The position numbers and the translations under genes were made by a program. The notes under the pieces were generated by a model. The model made no database searches. It was not told the DNA's origin and was given only the letters and a program-made list of their open reading frames with translations. From positions 4,030,001 to 4,094,000 of the forward strand of contig NZ_CP036289.1 in the NCBI RefSeq assembly GCF_007748115.1: DNA of 64,000 nt. Reading direction: 5' to 3'. Positions within the stretch are counted from its first letter, which is position 1; every line of letters starts with the position of its first letter. Source of the DNA: Bremerella volcania (lineage in GTDB: Bacteria; Planctomycetota; Planctomycetia; Pirellulales; Pirellulaceae). This document shows, one piece after another, positions 43,285 to 52,625 of this stretch.

Positions 43285-45924
43285 ATGAATATTCTCATGA
43301 AGCGTTTTACCCCCATCGCTCTAACATTACTGCTTTGTCTGCTTCCCACCACGATCATGGCCCAAGGGCTGGGTGGGGATCTGTTCCAAGGCATTGAAGG
43401 CTTCGACGATTTCGGCGGTGGCGGCCAAAGTGATCCGAATTTAAAGCTGACCGCAAAGTACGTCGTCGATCCGGCTGGCACGCACGGACGCATTGACGTC
43501 ACCGCCACAGTCGGCAGCGGATGGTGTCTCTACTCGACCACGCAGCCCAAAGGCGGGCCGATGGCGACCAAGCTGAAGATCGAAGACAGCCCAGGCATCA
43601 CCGCCGTGGGTGAATTCACCCCCGATCATAAACCCAAGGTCGTACCACCCGACAACATCATCCGCGTCGCGCAAGAGAAGTTCTACGAGAAGGTTACCTG
43701 GAGCGCTCCCATTTTGCTCGCTCCTGGCACCAAGCCAGACGACCTGGACTTAAAGGTCAAACTAAGTGGCCAAAGTTGTCACGACAAAGGAACGTGCTTT
43801 CCGGTCACGGCCAATGCCGTCGCGAAGTTCGACGGGGAAAAGGAAGTGCCTAAACCAGAGAATTTGTTGCCAGAAAAAGCTGCCACCCCAGGCGGAGCCA
43901 TTCCCCCGGCCGATTATAAAATCCAAGGGACCATGGGGGACTACTCGACCGAAGGTGGTCATGGCGTGCTAAGTGGTAAGTTCGAGCCCGCCAAGGTCGA
44001 GCCCGGCGATGAAGTCACCGTCACGCTGAGCTTCAAGCCCAAAGGTAACTACCACGTCTATGCCTACTCACCGACCGATTCGACCATCGGCTACAAATCG
44101 ACCCAAGTCGCCCTGGCGGAAGTCACACCCTGGCTGGCCACGCAGGCCAAGACGCAAAACCCGGTGATCGAAAAGGCCCTCATCGAAGGCTTCCCACCGG
44201 TACGTTATCACGAAGGGGAAACGACCTGGAAATTCACCGTTCAGGTTCCGATCGACGCCGTGCCTGGCAAGTATCCGCTGGTCGGTTATGTCGGCTATCA
44301 AACCTGCACCGATACGACCTGCGATCGTCCTTCGGGCGCGATGTTCGAAGGGGTCGTTCAAGTCGGCGAGAAAGGGAAAGACGAGTCCGCTCCGTTCGCG
44401 TTCTCCCCGGCCAAGTACACCAAGGCGGCCGAGCGAGCCAAGATCACGCACGCGGAAGTTCAAGACGCCACTGGTGACAAGACCAGCCAAATCATCAATC
44501 CACCGACGCGTGAGCAGCCAAAAGATCATAACGCGATGGCTCCACCGGTCCCGATGAACGATAACATCCAGTGGAAGGTGCTCAACCCGCCAGAGACGGC
44601 CAGCCTGGGCTGGATCATCGTCCTGAGCTTTATCGGTGGGGCGATCCTCAACCTGATGCCGTGCGTGCTGCCGGTCGTCGGCTTGAAGATCCTTTCCTTC
44701 GTGAATCAGGCCGGCAAACATCGCGGCCAGGTCTTCATGCTGAACCTGATCTACTCGCTGGGTGTGATCTTCGTGTTCATGATTCTGGCGGTCGTTTCGT
44801 CTTCGCTGAATCTCATCGTCGGCGCTTTCAGTTCTGGCGAAGCCGCCGCTGGCGGAGCCGACGGGCTGGCCTGGGGGCAGTGGAGTGGCGACTGGCGATA
44901 CATCCTGGCGATGATCGTCCTGGTCTACACAATGGGCCTGAGCATGCTGGGCGTTTGGGAACTGACGATGCCGAGTTTCCTGGGAAGTGGCAGCGTCGCC
45001 AACGCCTCGAACAAGTCAGGCTATGGCGGGGCGTTCTTCAAAGGGATCGTCACCACGCTGTTGTCGACGCCGTGCAGCGGCCCGTTCCTGGGTCCGGTAT
45101 TCGGCTATACCATCTCGCAGGAAACGTACGTGACGTTCATCGTCTTCGGATCGATCGGCCTGGGGATGGCTTCCCCTTACCTGATCATCGGCATGAACCC
45201 ACGCCTGATCGCTTTCCTACCCAAACCAGGCAACTGGATGGTGGCCTTCAAGCAGTTGATGGGCTTCGTCATGATGCTGACGGTCGTCTATCTGATGTAT
45301 ACCATGCCCGATCAGTACGTCGTGCCGACGCTGACTCTGCTGGTAGGCCTGGGTGCCGGGTGCTGGATGCTTGGTCAGGTGCACACGCTCGAGCACAAGA
45401 GTTCGAAGATCGCCACTACGATCGGTGCGTTCGTCGTCGCGATCGGCATCGGCATCTTCTCGTACAATAACCTCATTGAAGGGGATACCCACGAAGGAAG
45501 CATCGCCTGGGACACGTACGCTGAAGAACGTTGGCCAGCCCTGGAAAACGACATCTACGCCCGACAGCAAGCCGGCGAAACGGTGATGGTCGATTTCACC
45601 GCCGACTGGTGCCCGACCTGTAAGGTGAACTACTACACCGCGATCAACACCGACGGCGTCGGCGAAGTGGTCAACCAACACGGCATCGTCCCGATGCTGG
45701 TCGACTGGACCAACACCACGCACGATAACAGCCCCCAGGTGCAGAAGTTCATCAACAAGCTGGGCTCGAACAGCATCCCACTGCTGGCCATCTTCCCCGG
45801 AGGCAAAGCAGGCGAGGTGTACGTCTTGAGCGACCTGCTGACCGAGTCAAAGGTCATCGAAAGCTTGAACGCCGCCCAACAGGAATCGAGCAGCCTGGTA
45901 AAGCAAACGGCGATGCAGGAGTAG
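43285..45924 (+). CDS. dsbD: DsbD-like thiol:disulfide transporter with thioredoxin domain
   Basis: An 879-residue protein. Signal peptide (1-26, TTIMAQG) and two periplasmic alpha-type domains (about 50-200 and 225-370) carrying SGQSCHDKGTCFP and GYQTCTDTTCDRPSG cysteine pairs. A multi-pass domain (about 440-740) has LNLMPCVLPVVGLKIL and LLSTPCSGPFLGPVFG, the CcdA/DsbD membrane cysteines. The C-terminal thioredoxin domain has DFTADWCPTCK (Cys776, Cys779). DsbD passes electrons from cytosolic thioredoxin to the periplasm. The duplicated alpha-domain makes it longer than E. coli DsbD (565). The 3' end abuts the DUF559 repeat element. Confidence 0.85.
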   Translation: MNILMKRFTPIALTLLLCLLPTTIMAQGLGGDLFQGIEGFDDFGGGGQSDPNLKLTAKYVVDPAGTHGRIDVTATVGSGWCLYSTTQPKGGPMATKLKIEDSPGITAVGEFTPDHKPKVVPPDNIIRVAQEKFYEKVTWSAPILLAPGTKPDDLDLKVKLSGQSCHDKGTCFPVTANAVAKFDGEKEVPKPENLLPEKAATPGGAIPPADYKIQGTMGDYSTEGGHGVLSGKFEPAKVEPGDEVTVTLSFKPKGNYHVYAYSPTDSTIGYKSTQVALAEVTPWLATQAKTQNPVIEKALIEGFPPVRYHEGETTWKFTVQVPIDAVPGKYPLVGYVGYQTCTDTTCDRPSGAMFEGVVQVGEKGKDESAPFAFSPAKYTKAAERAKITHAEVQDATGDKTSQIINPPTREQPKDHNAMAPPVPMNDNIQWKVLNPPETASLGWIIVLSFIGGAILNLMPCVLPVVGLKILSFVNQAGKHRGQVFMLNLIYSLGVIFVFMILAVVSSSLNLIVGAFSSGEAAAGGADGLAWGQWSGDWRYILAMIVLVYTMGLSMLGVWELTMPSFLGSGSVANASNKSGYGGAFFKGIVTTLLSTPCSGPFLGPVFGYTISQETYVTFIVFGSIGLGMASPYLIIGMNPRLIAFLPKPGNWMVAFKQLMGFVMMLTVVYLMYTMPDQYVVPTLTLLVGLGAGCWMLGQVHTLEHKSSKIATTIGAFVVAIGIGIFSYNNLIEGDTHEGSIAWDTYAEERWPALENDIYARQQAGETVMVDFTADWCPTCKVNYYTAINTDGVGEVVNQHGIVPMLVDWTNTTHDNSPQVQKFINKLGSNSIPLLAIFPGGKAGEVYVLSDLLTESKVIESLNAAQQESSSLVKQTAMQE

Positions 45925-45952
45925 CTTTCGCTTCAATCTCAAATTCGCCTAA

Positions 45953-46414
45953 CAAATCTTCGTCCCCTCTCCCCCGAGGGGAGAGGGTTAGGGTGAGGGG
46001 TTATCTTCATCGGGCAACCCCAACAATCGCCGGATGGCAATGCTGACGCCTTCAAGATTCGTGAGCACCTCCTCGTTCTGAAAGCGAAGCACTTTGAATC
46101 CTTCCGCTTCAAGGTAACGCTGGCGTTCAGTATCTTTGTCTTGAGTCTTGTCGTGATATCCACCATCGATTTCGATCACGACCATCTTCTCCATGCAGGC
46201 GAAGTCCGCTATCCATGGACCGATGGAATGTTGCCGTCTGAACTTCAAGCCAGCGAGTTTACGATTTTGCAGAACCGACCAGATTAGTTGCTCTGGTTTG
46301 GTAGAAGTTTGGCGGAGAGATTTGCGGCGTTGAGAGTTGGTAGGTTGGTTGGGCTCCATTGAATAACCCCTCACCCTAACCCTCTCCCCTCGGGGGAGAG
46401 GGAACGAAGATTTG
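45953..46414. mobile_element. 462-bp TIR-flanked DUF559 element (candidate novel)
   Basis: 52-bp terminal inverted repeats (45953-46004 and 46363-46414) differ at a single base. The outer end starts CAAATCTTCG; the inner end is GGTGAGGGGTTAT. Between them is one gene (DUF559). The stop codon of that gene lies within the left TIR. No clear target-site duplication can be seen. The arms contain the palindrome CTCTCCCCCGAGGGGAGAG, and the same arm sequence occurs at four non-coding paired elements and several solo copies in the window. Inferred: an autonomous or once-autonomous element with MITE-like derivatives. Confidence 0.7.
45988..46359 (-). CDS. DUF559 (Vsr/PD-(D/E)XK-like) protein in TIR element
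   Basis: A 123-residue protein from ATG 46359. PEQLIWSVLQNRKLAGLKFRRQHSIGPWIADFACMEKMVVIEIDGGYHD and later RYLEAEGFKVLRFQNEEV match DUF559, whose fold resembles the Vsr mismatch endonuclease. Candidate active-site residues are the Glu of PEQ, the Asp of ADF, and Glu and Asp of IEIDGGYH. The last residues NPSP and the TAA stop are encoded by the flanking TIR. DUF559 genes are abundant and often repeat-flanked in planctomycetes and similar environmental genomes, but no transposition function is established. Nuclease activity is inferred. Confidence 0.82.
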   Translation of the reverse strand: MEPNQPTNSQRRKSLRQTSTKPEQLIWSVLQNRKLAGLKFRRQHSIGPWIADFACMEKMVVIEIDGGYHDKTQDKDTERQRYLEAEGFKVLRFQNEEVLTNLEGVSIAIRRLLGLPDEDNPSP

Positions 46415-46463
46415 ATAGAGGCCTCTCATCAGGTGATACGCGATTATCTTACAGCCGCCCGTC

Positions 46464-47315
46464 TTACAACCGGCAGTTGGCGATGTTCGTTTGCAGGATG
46501 GCCGACGCGCCGAGTTGTTCCAGCTGTTCCATCACGTCGATCACTTCCTTGCGCTTGACCATGGCCCGCACCGCGCACCAGGCGTCGTCTTCCAGCGGGT
46601 TGATCGTCGGCGAGTTGAAGCCCGGGGTGATCTTTTCGGCCTCGGCGAGCTTTTCGCGGGGTATGTTGTATTCCAGCAGCGAGTAATCGCGAGCGATCAC
46701 CACCCCTTCCAATCGGCGAACGATCCGGTCGGCAAGCTCAGGCTGACGCTTCTGCTTGTTCTGGATGAGCACCGTTTGGTAGCTGCCGATCTCGGCAAAG
46801 ATCTTCAAGCGATTCGCGGCCAGCGTGCTGCCGGTCTCGACCAGGTCGACGATCGCGTCGGCAATGCCCAGCGAGATCATCACTTCGACCGAGCCTGACA
46901 GGTTCACCAAATGAGGCTGCGCTCCGTTGGCGACCATGTAGCTGTTGGTAACGTTGGGGAAGCTGGTCGCGACGCGGCACGACTTCATGTCCTCGACGCT
47001 TTTCCAATCGGTATCTTCCGGCACGCACAACGCCAGGCGGCACTTGCCCACGCCCAGTTCCATGCGGGTCTCGACGTCAACTTCGGCTTCCTCGACGAGG
47101 TCGCTACCGGTGATCCCCATGTCGATGGCCCCTTCGGCGCACAGCACCGGGATGTCATCGGTCCGCAGGAAGGTGATGTCGATCGGCATATCGCGAACCC
47201 GAGCAAACAGGCTGCGATCCTGGCGACGAAATTTCAGGCCGGCGTCGCCGAGAAGTTCGGTAGCGACTTCCGCGAGTCGCCCTTTGCTGGGAATGCCAAT
47301 CCGGAAGTTTTCCAT
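46464..47315 (-). CDS. hisG: ATP phosphoribosyltransferase (long HisG form)
   Basis: First step of histidine synthesis: ATP + PRPP to phosphoribosyl-ATP. The 283-residue product is the long, hexameric form with its own C-terminal regulatory (ACT-like) domain (about 210-283, EVIDVMEQLEQLGASAIL), so no HisZ is needed. Family blocks: RIGIPSKGRLAEVATELL, DIPVLCAEGAIDMGITGSDLV and ISLGIADAIVDLVETGSTLAANRL. It lies 36 nt downstream of hisE in the same orientation. Confidence 0.92.
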   Translation of the reverse strand: MENFRIGIPSKGRLAEVATELLGDAGLKFRRQDRSLFARVRDMPIDITFLRTDDIPVLCAEGAIDMGITGSDLVEEAEVDVETRMELGVGKCRLALCVPEDTDWKSVEDMKSCRVATSFPNVTNSYMVANGAQPHLVNLSGSVEVMISLGIADAIVDLVETGSTLAANRLKIFAEIGSYQTVLIQNKQKRQPELADRIVRRLEGVVIARDYSLLEYNIPREKLAEAEKITPGFNSPTINPLEDDAWCAVRAMVKRKEVIDVMEQLEQLGASAILQTNIANCRL

Positions 47316-47351
47316 GATGGTTCGCTGGGGGTTGGATGGTGATTGCAGAGT

Positions 47352-47708
47352 TTACTTCGGGTCGCGGGCCGCTTTTTCATCGATACCAGAAACGCCAAAT
47401 CGGCGTCCCAATTCGGCTTCGACCTCGGCCAGGGAAATCTCGCGATGCCCCAGCATGACCAGCAGGTGATAGATCAGGTCGCCCGCTTCATAGATCAGAT
47501 GCTGACGCCCCTCTTCTCCCTCTTCGCCGGCGGCCTCGACCACTTCGGCCGCCTCTTCCATGATCTTCTCGCCGATCTTAGGCACGCCACCTTGGAATAA
47601 TTTGGTGGTGTACGACTTCTCTGGCGGGTTGGCGCGGCGATCTTCGATCACGGCCATCAGCGCTGCCAGGACGTTCACGGAAGGATTTGCGTTAGGTTCG
47701 CCGGACAA
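47352..47708 (-). CDS. hisE: phosphoribosyl-ATP pyrophosphatase
   Basis: Hydrolyses phosphoribosyl-ATP to phosphoribosyl-AMP. The 118-residue MazG-like all-alpha protein shows NPPEKSYTTKLFQGGVPKIGEKIMEEAAEVVEAA and AGDLIYHLLVMLGHREISLAEVEAEL, the HisE signature. It forms a two-gene unit with hisG, the first step of the pathway it follows. Confidence 0.9.
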   Translation of the reverse strand: MSGEPNANPSVNVLAALMAVIEDRRANPPEKSYTTKLFQGGVPKIGEKIMEEAAEVVEAAGEEGEEGRQHLIYEAGDLIYHLLVMLGHREISLAEVEAELGRRFGVSGIDEKAARDPK

Positions 47709-47838
47709 AGTACGGCCCCCTTGTTGAGGTAATGCAGTTGGGGAAGTTCATTTCGTCGAGTAACCCAACCCCCTTCGTCGAGTGGCCGGGAATCTAGTAT
47801 TGTAGTCAGCTGGGGGTAAACTGAAAATTGCACCCCCA

Positions 47839-48855
47839 ATGAACCTTAACATCCGCAGAAACCAGGGTTTTTCCCTGGAATCGACCGCCATAAGCATGAC
47901 CAATCCCACGACTGACAAAGACTTTACCTTCCTGGACTGCTGGTTTCTTTCGGGGGCGACCGCCAGCGGAAAAACGCGGGTCGGGCTTCACCTGGCTGAG
48001 AAAATTAACGCGGAAATCATCGCCCTCGACTCGATGTCCCTCTACCGCGCGATGGATATCGGCACCGCCAAGCCGACACTGGATGAGCAAGCCGTCATCC
48101 CGCACCACCTGATTGACGTGCTCGATCCGAACGAAAACTCCAGCATTTCCCATTACCTGGAGATGGCCGAACAGGCCGTTAAAGAGATCCGCGGGCGCGG
48201 CAAAGAGGCCCTCTTCGTGGGTGGTACCCCGCTCTATTTGAAGGCCTTACTACGAGGTCTTTCCGAAGGCCCAGCCCCGGATCCCGAGTTACGAAAAGCC
48301 TTGGAAGAGGAAGCGGCCAAAGTGGGTAACGCGGCCCTGCATGCCCGGCTAAGACTGGTCGATCCCCTTGCCGCGGCCCGCATTCATGAAAACGATACCC
48401 GCCGCATGATCCGCGCCCTCGAAGTGCACCAGGCTACCGGTAGGCCGATGAGCCATTACCAGTTCGAGTTTGAAGATCACGTCAAACCGGAAGACTGCAA
48501 GGCGTTCTGGCTCTCCTGGGATCGCTCGGTATTGCACGATCGAATCAACCAGCGCGTCGATACGATGTTCGACGTCGGCCTGATCGAGGAAGTACGGCGT
48601 CTGCTCGATACCTATTCCCCACTGAGCACCACCGCCATGCAGGCGGTCGGCTACCAGGAAGTGATCGACTACCTGGCCGACAATCAAGAGTTGGAGTCGA
48701 CCAAAGATCGCGTCAAAGCCCGGACGCGGCAATTCGCCAAGCGTCAATGCACGTGGTTTCGCAGCTTGCCCGAATGCCGCGAAGTGACGCTCAGCGGCAC
48801 GCTCGATGCCGCAGCGGTCGCCCAGCAAATCTACGAAATGGGGACCGCCTCTTGA
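47839..48855 (+). CDS. miaA: tRNA dimethylallyltransferase
   Basis: Transfers dimethylallyl to A37 of tRNAs reading UNN codons. The 338-residue protein has the P-loop GATASGKT (39-46), ALDSMSLYRAMDIGTAKP, VGGTPLYLKALLRG, HENDTRRMIRALEVHQATGRPMS and RTRQFAKRQCTWFR. ATG 47839 or ATG 47896 (19 codons later, MTNPTTDK) may be the start; homology begins after both. It is divergent from hisE and convergent with a zinc-ribbon gene. Confidence 0.9.
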   Translation: MNLNIRRNQGFSLESTAISMTNPTTDKDFTFLDCWFLSGATASGKTRVGLHLAEKINAEIIALDSMSLYRAMDIGTAKPTLDEQAVIPHHLIDVLDPNENSSISHYLEMAEQAVKEIRGRGKEALFVGGTPLYLKALLRGLSEGPAPDPELRKALEEEAAKVGNAALHARLRLVDPLAAARIHENDTRRMIRALEVHQATGRPMSHYQFEFEDHVKPEDCKAFWLSWDRSVLHDRINQRVDTMFDVGLIEEVRRLLDTYSPLSTTAMQAVGYQEVIDYLADNQELESTKDRVKARTRQFAKRQCTWFRSLPECREVTLSGTLDAAAVAQQIYEMGTAS

Positions 48856-48868
48856 GGTCGATCGGGAG

Positions 48869-49588
48869 TTAGTCCCACCAGTTCACGTAATAGGCCGACA
48901 GCCCCATCGTCATCCGCAGCAGCAGCGTGATCAGGATGTAAAACGAGAAGTGCAGGAAGCCTGACAACGGCTGAATATCGAACGCGCCGGCTGCCGCAAA
49001 GCCACCACCAATCAGGCAGACGACCGCCGTGATCACGTAGTAGGGAAGGTACTCGTTCAGGTTGGGGCTCAGTTCCCAGTAACCCACCAGAAACGCATAG
49101 ATTCCCCAAATCAGTGCATACGCGGCTGAGCACACGGCGACGCGCACCCACAGTTCCAGGCCCGAGTAGGCTTCGTACTCGTCGTCGCGCAGAAACCAAT
49201 AGCCGCTCCAACAGATCGGCAGTGCCATCAAGAACGAGCCTGCGGCGACAATCAACGTCAAGTTGCTTTTGTCTTCGGTCGAATGCCCGATGAAGAAGGC
49301 GATCGCAAACGCGGAGATGGCGGCCGTCAGCACCACCGCCAGGGCCGTCGTCGAAAACTTTGCGTCTTCGCGGGCAACCGGCTTGAAGACCAGCTTCCCC
49401 TCTTTCGACTTAACGCCGCCGAACTGCTCCTTCTCGCGCAGGACGACTTGTTCGGTCAGTTCCGGAATCTTGATCGGCTTCTTACAGCTGGGGCACGGAC
49501 CTTCGCGCCCGGCAAACTTGGCGCTGACTTCAAAGCGCTTGAAGCAACTGGGACATGTTACGCGTATTTTTTCTTGCTGTTCGGCCAT
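48869..49588 (-). CDS. zinc-ribbon multi-pass membrane protein
   Basis: A 239-residue protein of unknown function. The N-terminal ribbon has CPSC (12-15) and CPSC (32-35), followed by a charged linker and about five hydrophobic helices (from about 80 to 235) ending NWWD. ATG 49588 fits the zinc ribbon; the longer frame's 29 extra residues are not similar. This is a typical planctomycete architecture, in which the ribbon (MJ0042 family) is fused to various membrane domains. Possibly a stress or envelope sensor, but nothing in the sequence proves this. Confidence 0.75.
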   Translation of the reverse strand: MAEQQEKIRVTCPSCFKRFEVSAKFAGREGPCPSCKKPIKIPELTEQVVLREKEQFGGVKSKEGKLVFKPVAREDAKFSTTALAVVLTAAISAFAIAFFIGHSTEDKSNLTLIVAAGSFLMALPICWSGYWFLRDDEYEAYSGLELWVRVAVCSAAYALIWGIYAFLVGYWELSPNLNEYLPYYVITAVVCLIGGGFAAAGAFDIQPLSGFLHFSFYILITLLLRMTMGLSAYYVNWWD

Positions 49589-49903
49589 GTTGTTCCGCGA
49601 TAAGGATCGAAAGCAGGGCTTCCAAGGCGACAGGGAGATAAGCTGAACCGGGCCTTTAACTTGCCCGGGGGCCACATTTTAGTCAACTGCTGCGCGATTG
49701 ATAATGTGACATATCATGCGGTCTTAAGTCGAGGTCTGAGTGAAACTTCGGCGAAAGTAACTCTTTTTTACGGATCGCAGGGCTTGAATTCATCATTTGT
49801 TTAAATCCAGCCCGTATCCTGGGACGGTTATCGTGGGCGTCCTAAGCCTTCAAAAAGCGCACGACGCGGCCGCTAGGCGGCATTTTCTCAAATGGGAGCG
49901 TAG
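49589..49903. other. 315-bp divergent intergenic region
   Basis: It lies between divergent zinc-ribbon genes and probably holds both promoters. It contains TTTTTTAC and an AT-rich segment (49760-49810); I see no operator, repeat or small gene. Confidence 0.5.
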
Positions 49904-50488
49904 GTGAATACCAAGTCCGACACAATTATGTTCCTGTGTCCCAACGGGCATCGATTAAACGCTCCGCAACGATTGCAGGGGCAGCCTGGAAAGTGTCCTC
50001 ACTGCAACGTGCGGTTTCGTGTCCCGAACGTCACGCCTGAATCGGCTGATAATACGCATGCGATCGCGTCCTCGGCCTCTTCTACCGGTGCCTCGGCACT
50101 GAGGAATTCCAGCGAGATCAGGTCGGCGGGCGATTTGCCGGATCTGTCGGATCTGGGCTTGCGAGACGACGCAGAGACCTCCGACGTCTTGCATTCTTCG
50201 ATCGGATCGAAGCAGCCGGGGGCCCCGATCGTCGCGGGTCATAGCCGCATGTTTGTCGAGTTCACCCATCTCTGGAAGACGCATGCCCCCGAGGTCTCCT
50301 TCGAAATCCACCTACCTGAGGGAGAAGTCTTCGTCCCTCACCACTACTCCCCCGAGAAATCTTCGCCGGAACTTGGCTATTTCGTCCGCAAGGGGGAATC
50401 CGACAAGTACCAGATCCATCTGATCCCCTGGAAAGCGGTCTGCCGGCTGGTGGTCAACGGCCTGGCCGACCTTCCCTTCGACGCCTAA
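49904..50488 (+). CDS. zinc-ribbon protein of unknown function
   Basis: A 194-residue cytosolic-looking protein from GTG 49904. The N-terminus has LCPNGHRLNAP and CPHC (31-34), a ribbon in which the first pair is C-x3-H. A Ser/Ala-rich linker (45-105) and a C-terminal domain (about 110-194) with MFVEFTHLWKTHAPEVSFEIHLPEG follow. There is no membrane segment. The stop lies 122 bp before mqnA, same strand. It is one of three MJ0042-like proteins in the window. Confidence 0.65.
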   Translation: MNTKSDTIMFLCPNGHRLNAPQRLQGQPGKCPHCNVRFRVPNVTPESADNTHAIASSASSTGASALRNSSEIRSAGDLPDLSDLGLRDDAETSDVLHSSIGSKQPGAPIVAGHSRMFVEFTHLWKTHAPEVSFEIHLPEGEVFVPHHYSPEKSSPELGYFVRKGESDKYQIHLIPWKAVCRLVVNGLADLPFDA

Positions 50489-50610
50489 TCCGCGTACGCT
50501 AGAAGCTTGATTACCCTTAATCCGCATCCCTGCATGGTTTATGGGGTTACGCCGTCTGCAGATGGGCGGTTCAATTTCTAGCAGATTTAGGCACCCCGTT
50601 TCCATTCAAC

Positions 50611-51421
50611 GTGCAAGATAACGCCGTGAACGCCGTCGAGATGAAGGCCCGCGTAGGAGCCGTTCGCTACTTGAACACCAAGCCCTTGGTTCACGGTCTG
50701 GATGGCGCAGAGACTCCCTTCACCCTCTCGTTCGATTACCCCAGCCACCTTGCCGACCAGCTTGCCCTGGGCCTGTTAGACGTGGCGTTGATCCCCTCGA
50801 TCGAATACTTCCTGGGGGACGGCTACCGAATCATTACCGACGCCTGCATTGGCTGCCTGGGACCGGTTTGGAGCGTGAAGATCTTCTTCCGCGTTCCTCC
50901 CCGGCAGATTCAAACGCTGGCCTTGGACGAAGGCTCGCGAACCAGTGCCGCGCTAGCAAAGATCCTGCTGGCCGAGCGACTCGACGTTCGGCCCCGCCTG
51001 CAGGCGCTCCCTCTGGGTAGCGATATGCGGGACTGCGAAGCGGATGCGATCCTGTTGATTGGCGACCGAGCGATCCATCCACCGGCGATCGACGCCGTCG
51101 AAGTGTGGGACCTGGGGGAAACATGGGTCGACTGGACGGGGCTGCCGTTCGTTTTCGCCATGTGGGTTGCCCGGCCAGGCGTCCCCACCGAATCGATCGC
51201 CCAGCACTTGATGCAGGCAAGAAACCGCGGACTGGAAAACCTGCAGGAAATCGCCGAGCGGGAAGCCCCCAACTACCGGCTGACCACCAGCGAGTGCTTC
51301 CAATATTTTCACGATAATTTACATTTCACGCTGGGCCCGCAAGAGAAAGCGGCCCTCACGCGTTTTTACGACTATGCAGTTGGATTAGATCTAGCACCCA
51401 GCGGCAGGACACCGATTTACG

Positions 51422-51444
<23 letters not shown>
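50611..51444 (+). CDS. mqnA: chorismate dehydratase (futalosine pathway)
   Basis: Converts chorismate to 3-[(1-carboxyvinyl)oxy]benzoate, first step of the futalosine menaquinone route. The 277-residue protein has the periplasmic-binding-protein-like fold and blocks VGAVRYLNTKPLVHGL, DVALIPSIEYFLG, LALDEGSRTSAALAKILL, DAILLIGDRAI and WVDWTGLPFVFAMWV. GTG 50611 is the start used; an ATG 10 codons on (MKARVGAVRYLNTKP) is more typical. The 3' end overlaps mqnC by 23 bp, so the two are translationally coupled. Confidence 0.88.
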
Positions 51445-52549
<1,105 letters not shown>

Positions 52550-52556
52550 GTAGCAT

Positions 52557-52596
52557 CCTGTCCACTCTCCACCGTCTGCGAGGGAGAGGGGACAGG
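52557..52596. repeat. palindromic repeat, short form, between convergent genes
   Basis: CCTGTCCACTCTCC and GGGAGAGGGGACAGG flank ACCGTCTGCGA. It resembles the copy at 2897-2931 and may serve as the terminator of both mqnC and the hydrolase gene. Confidence 0.7.
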
Positions 52597-52625
52597 AACG
52601 TAGGGTCTTTCAGATGATTGCCGAA

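Noticed and set aside
45953-46414. Classical IS element with DDE or tyrosine transposase
   Set aside because: The only gene is a 123-residue DUF559 protein; no transposase motif or target-site duplication could be seen.
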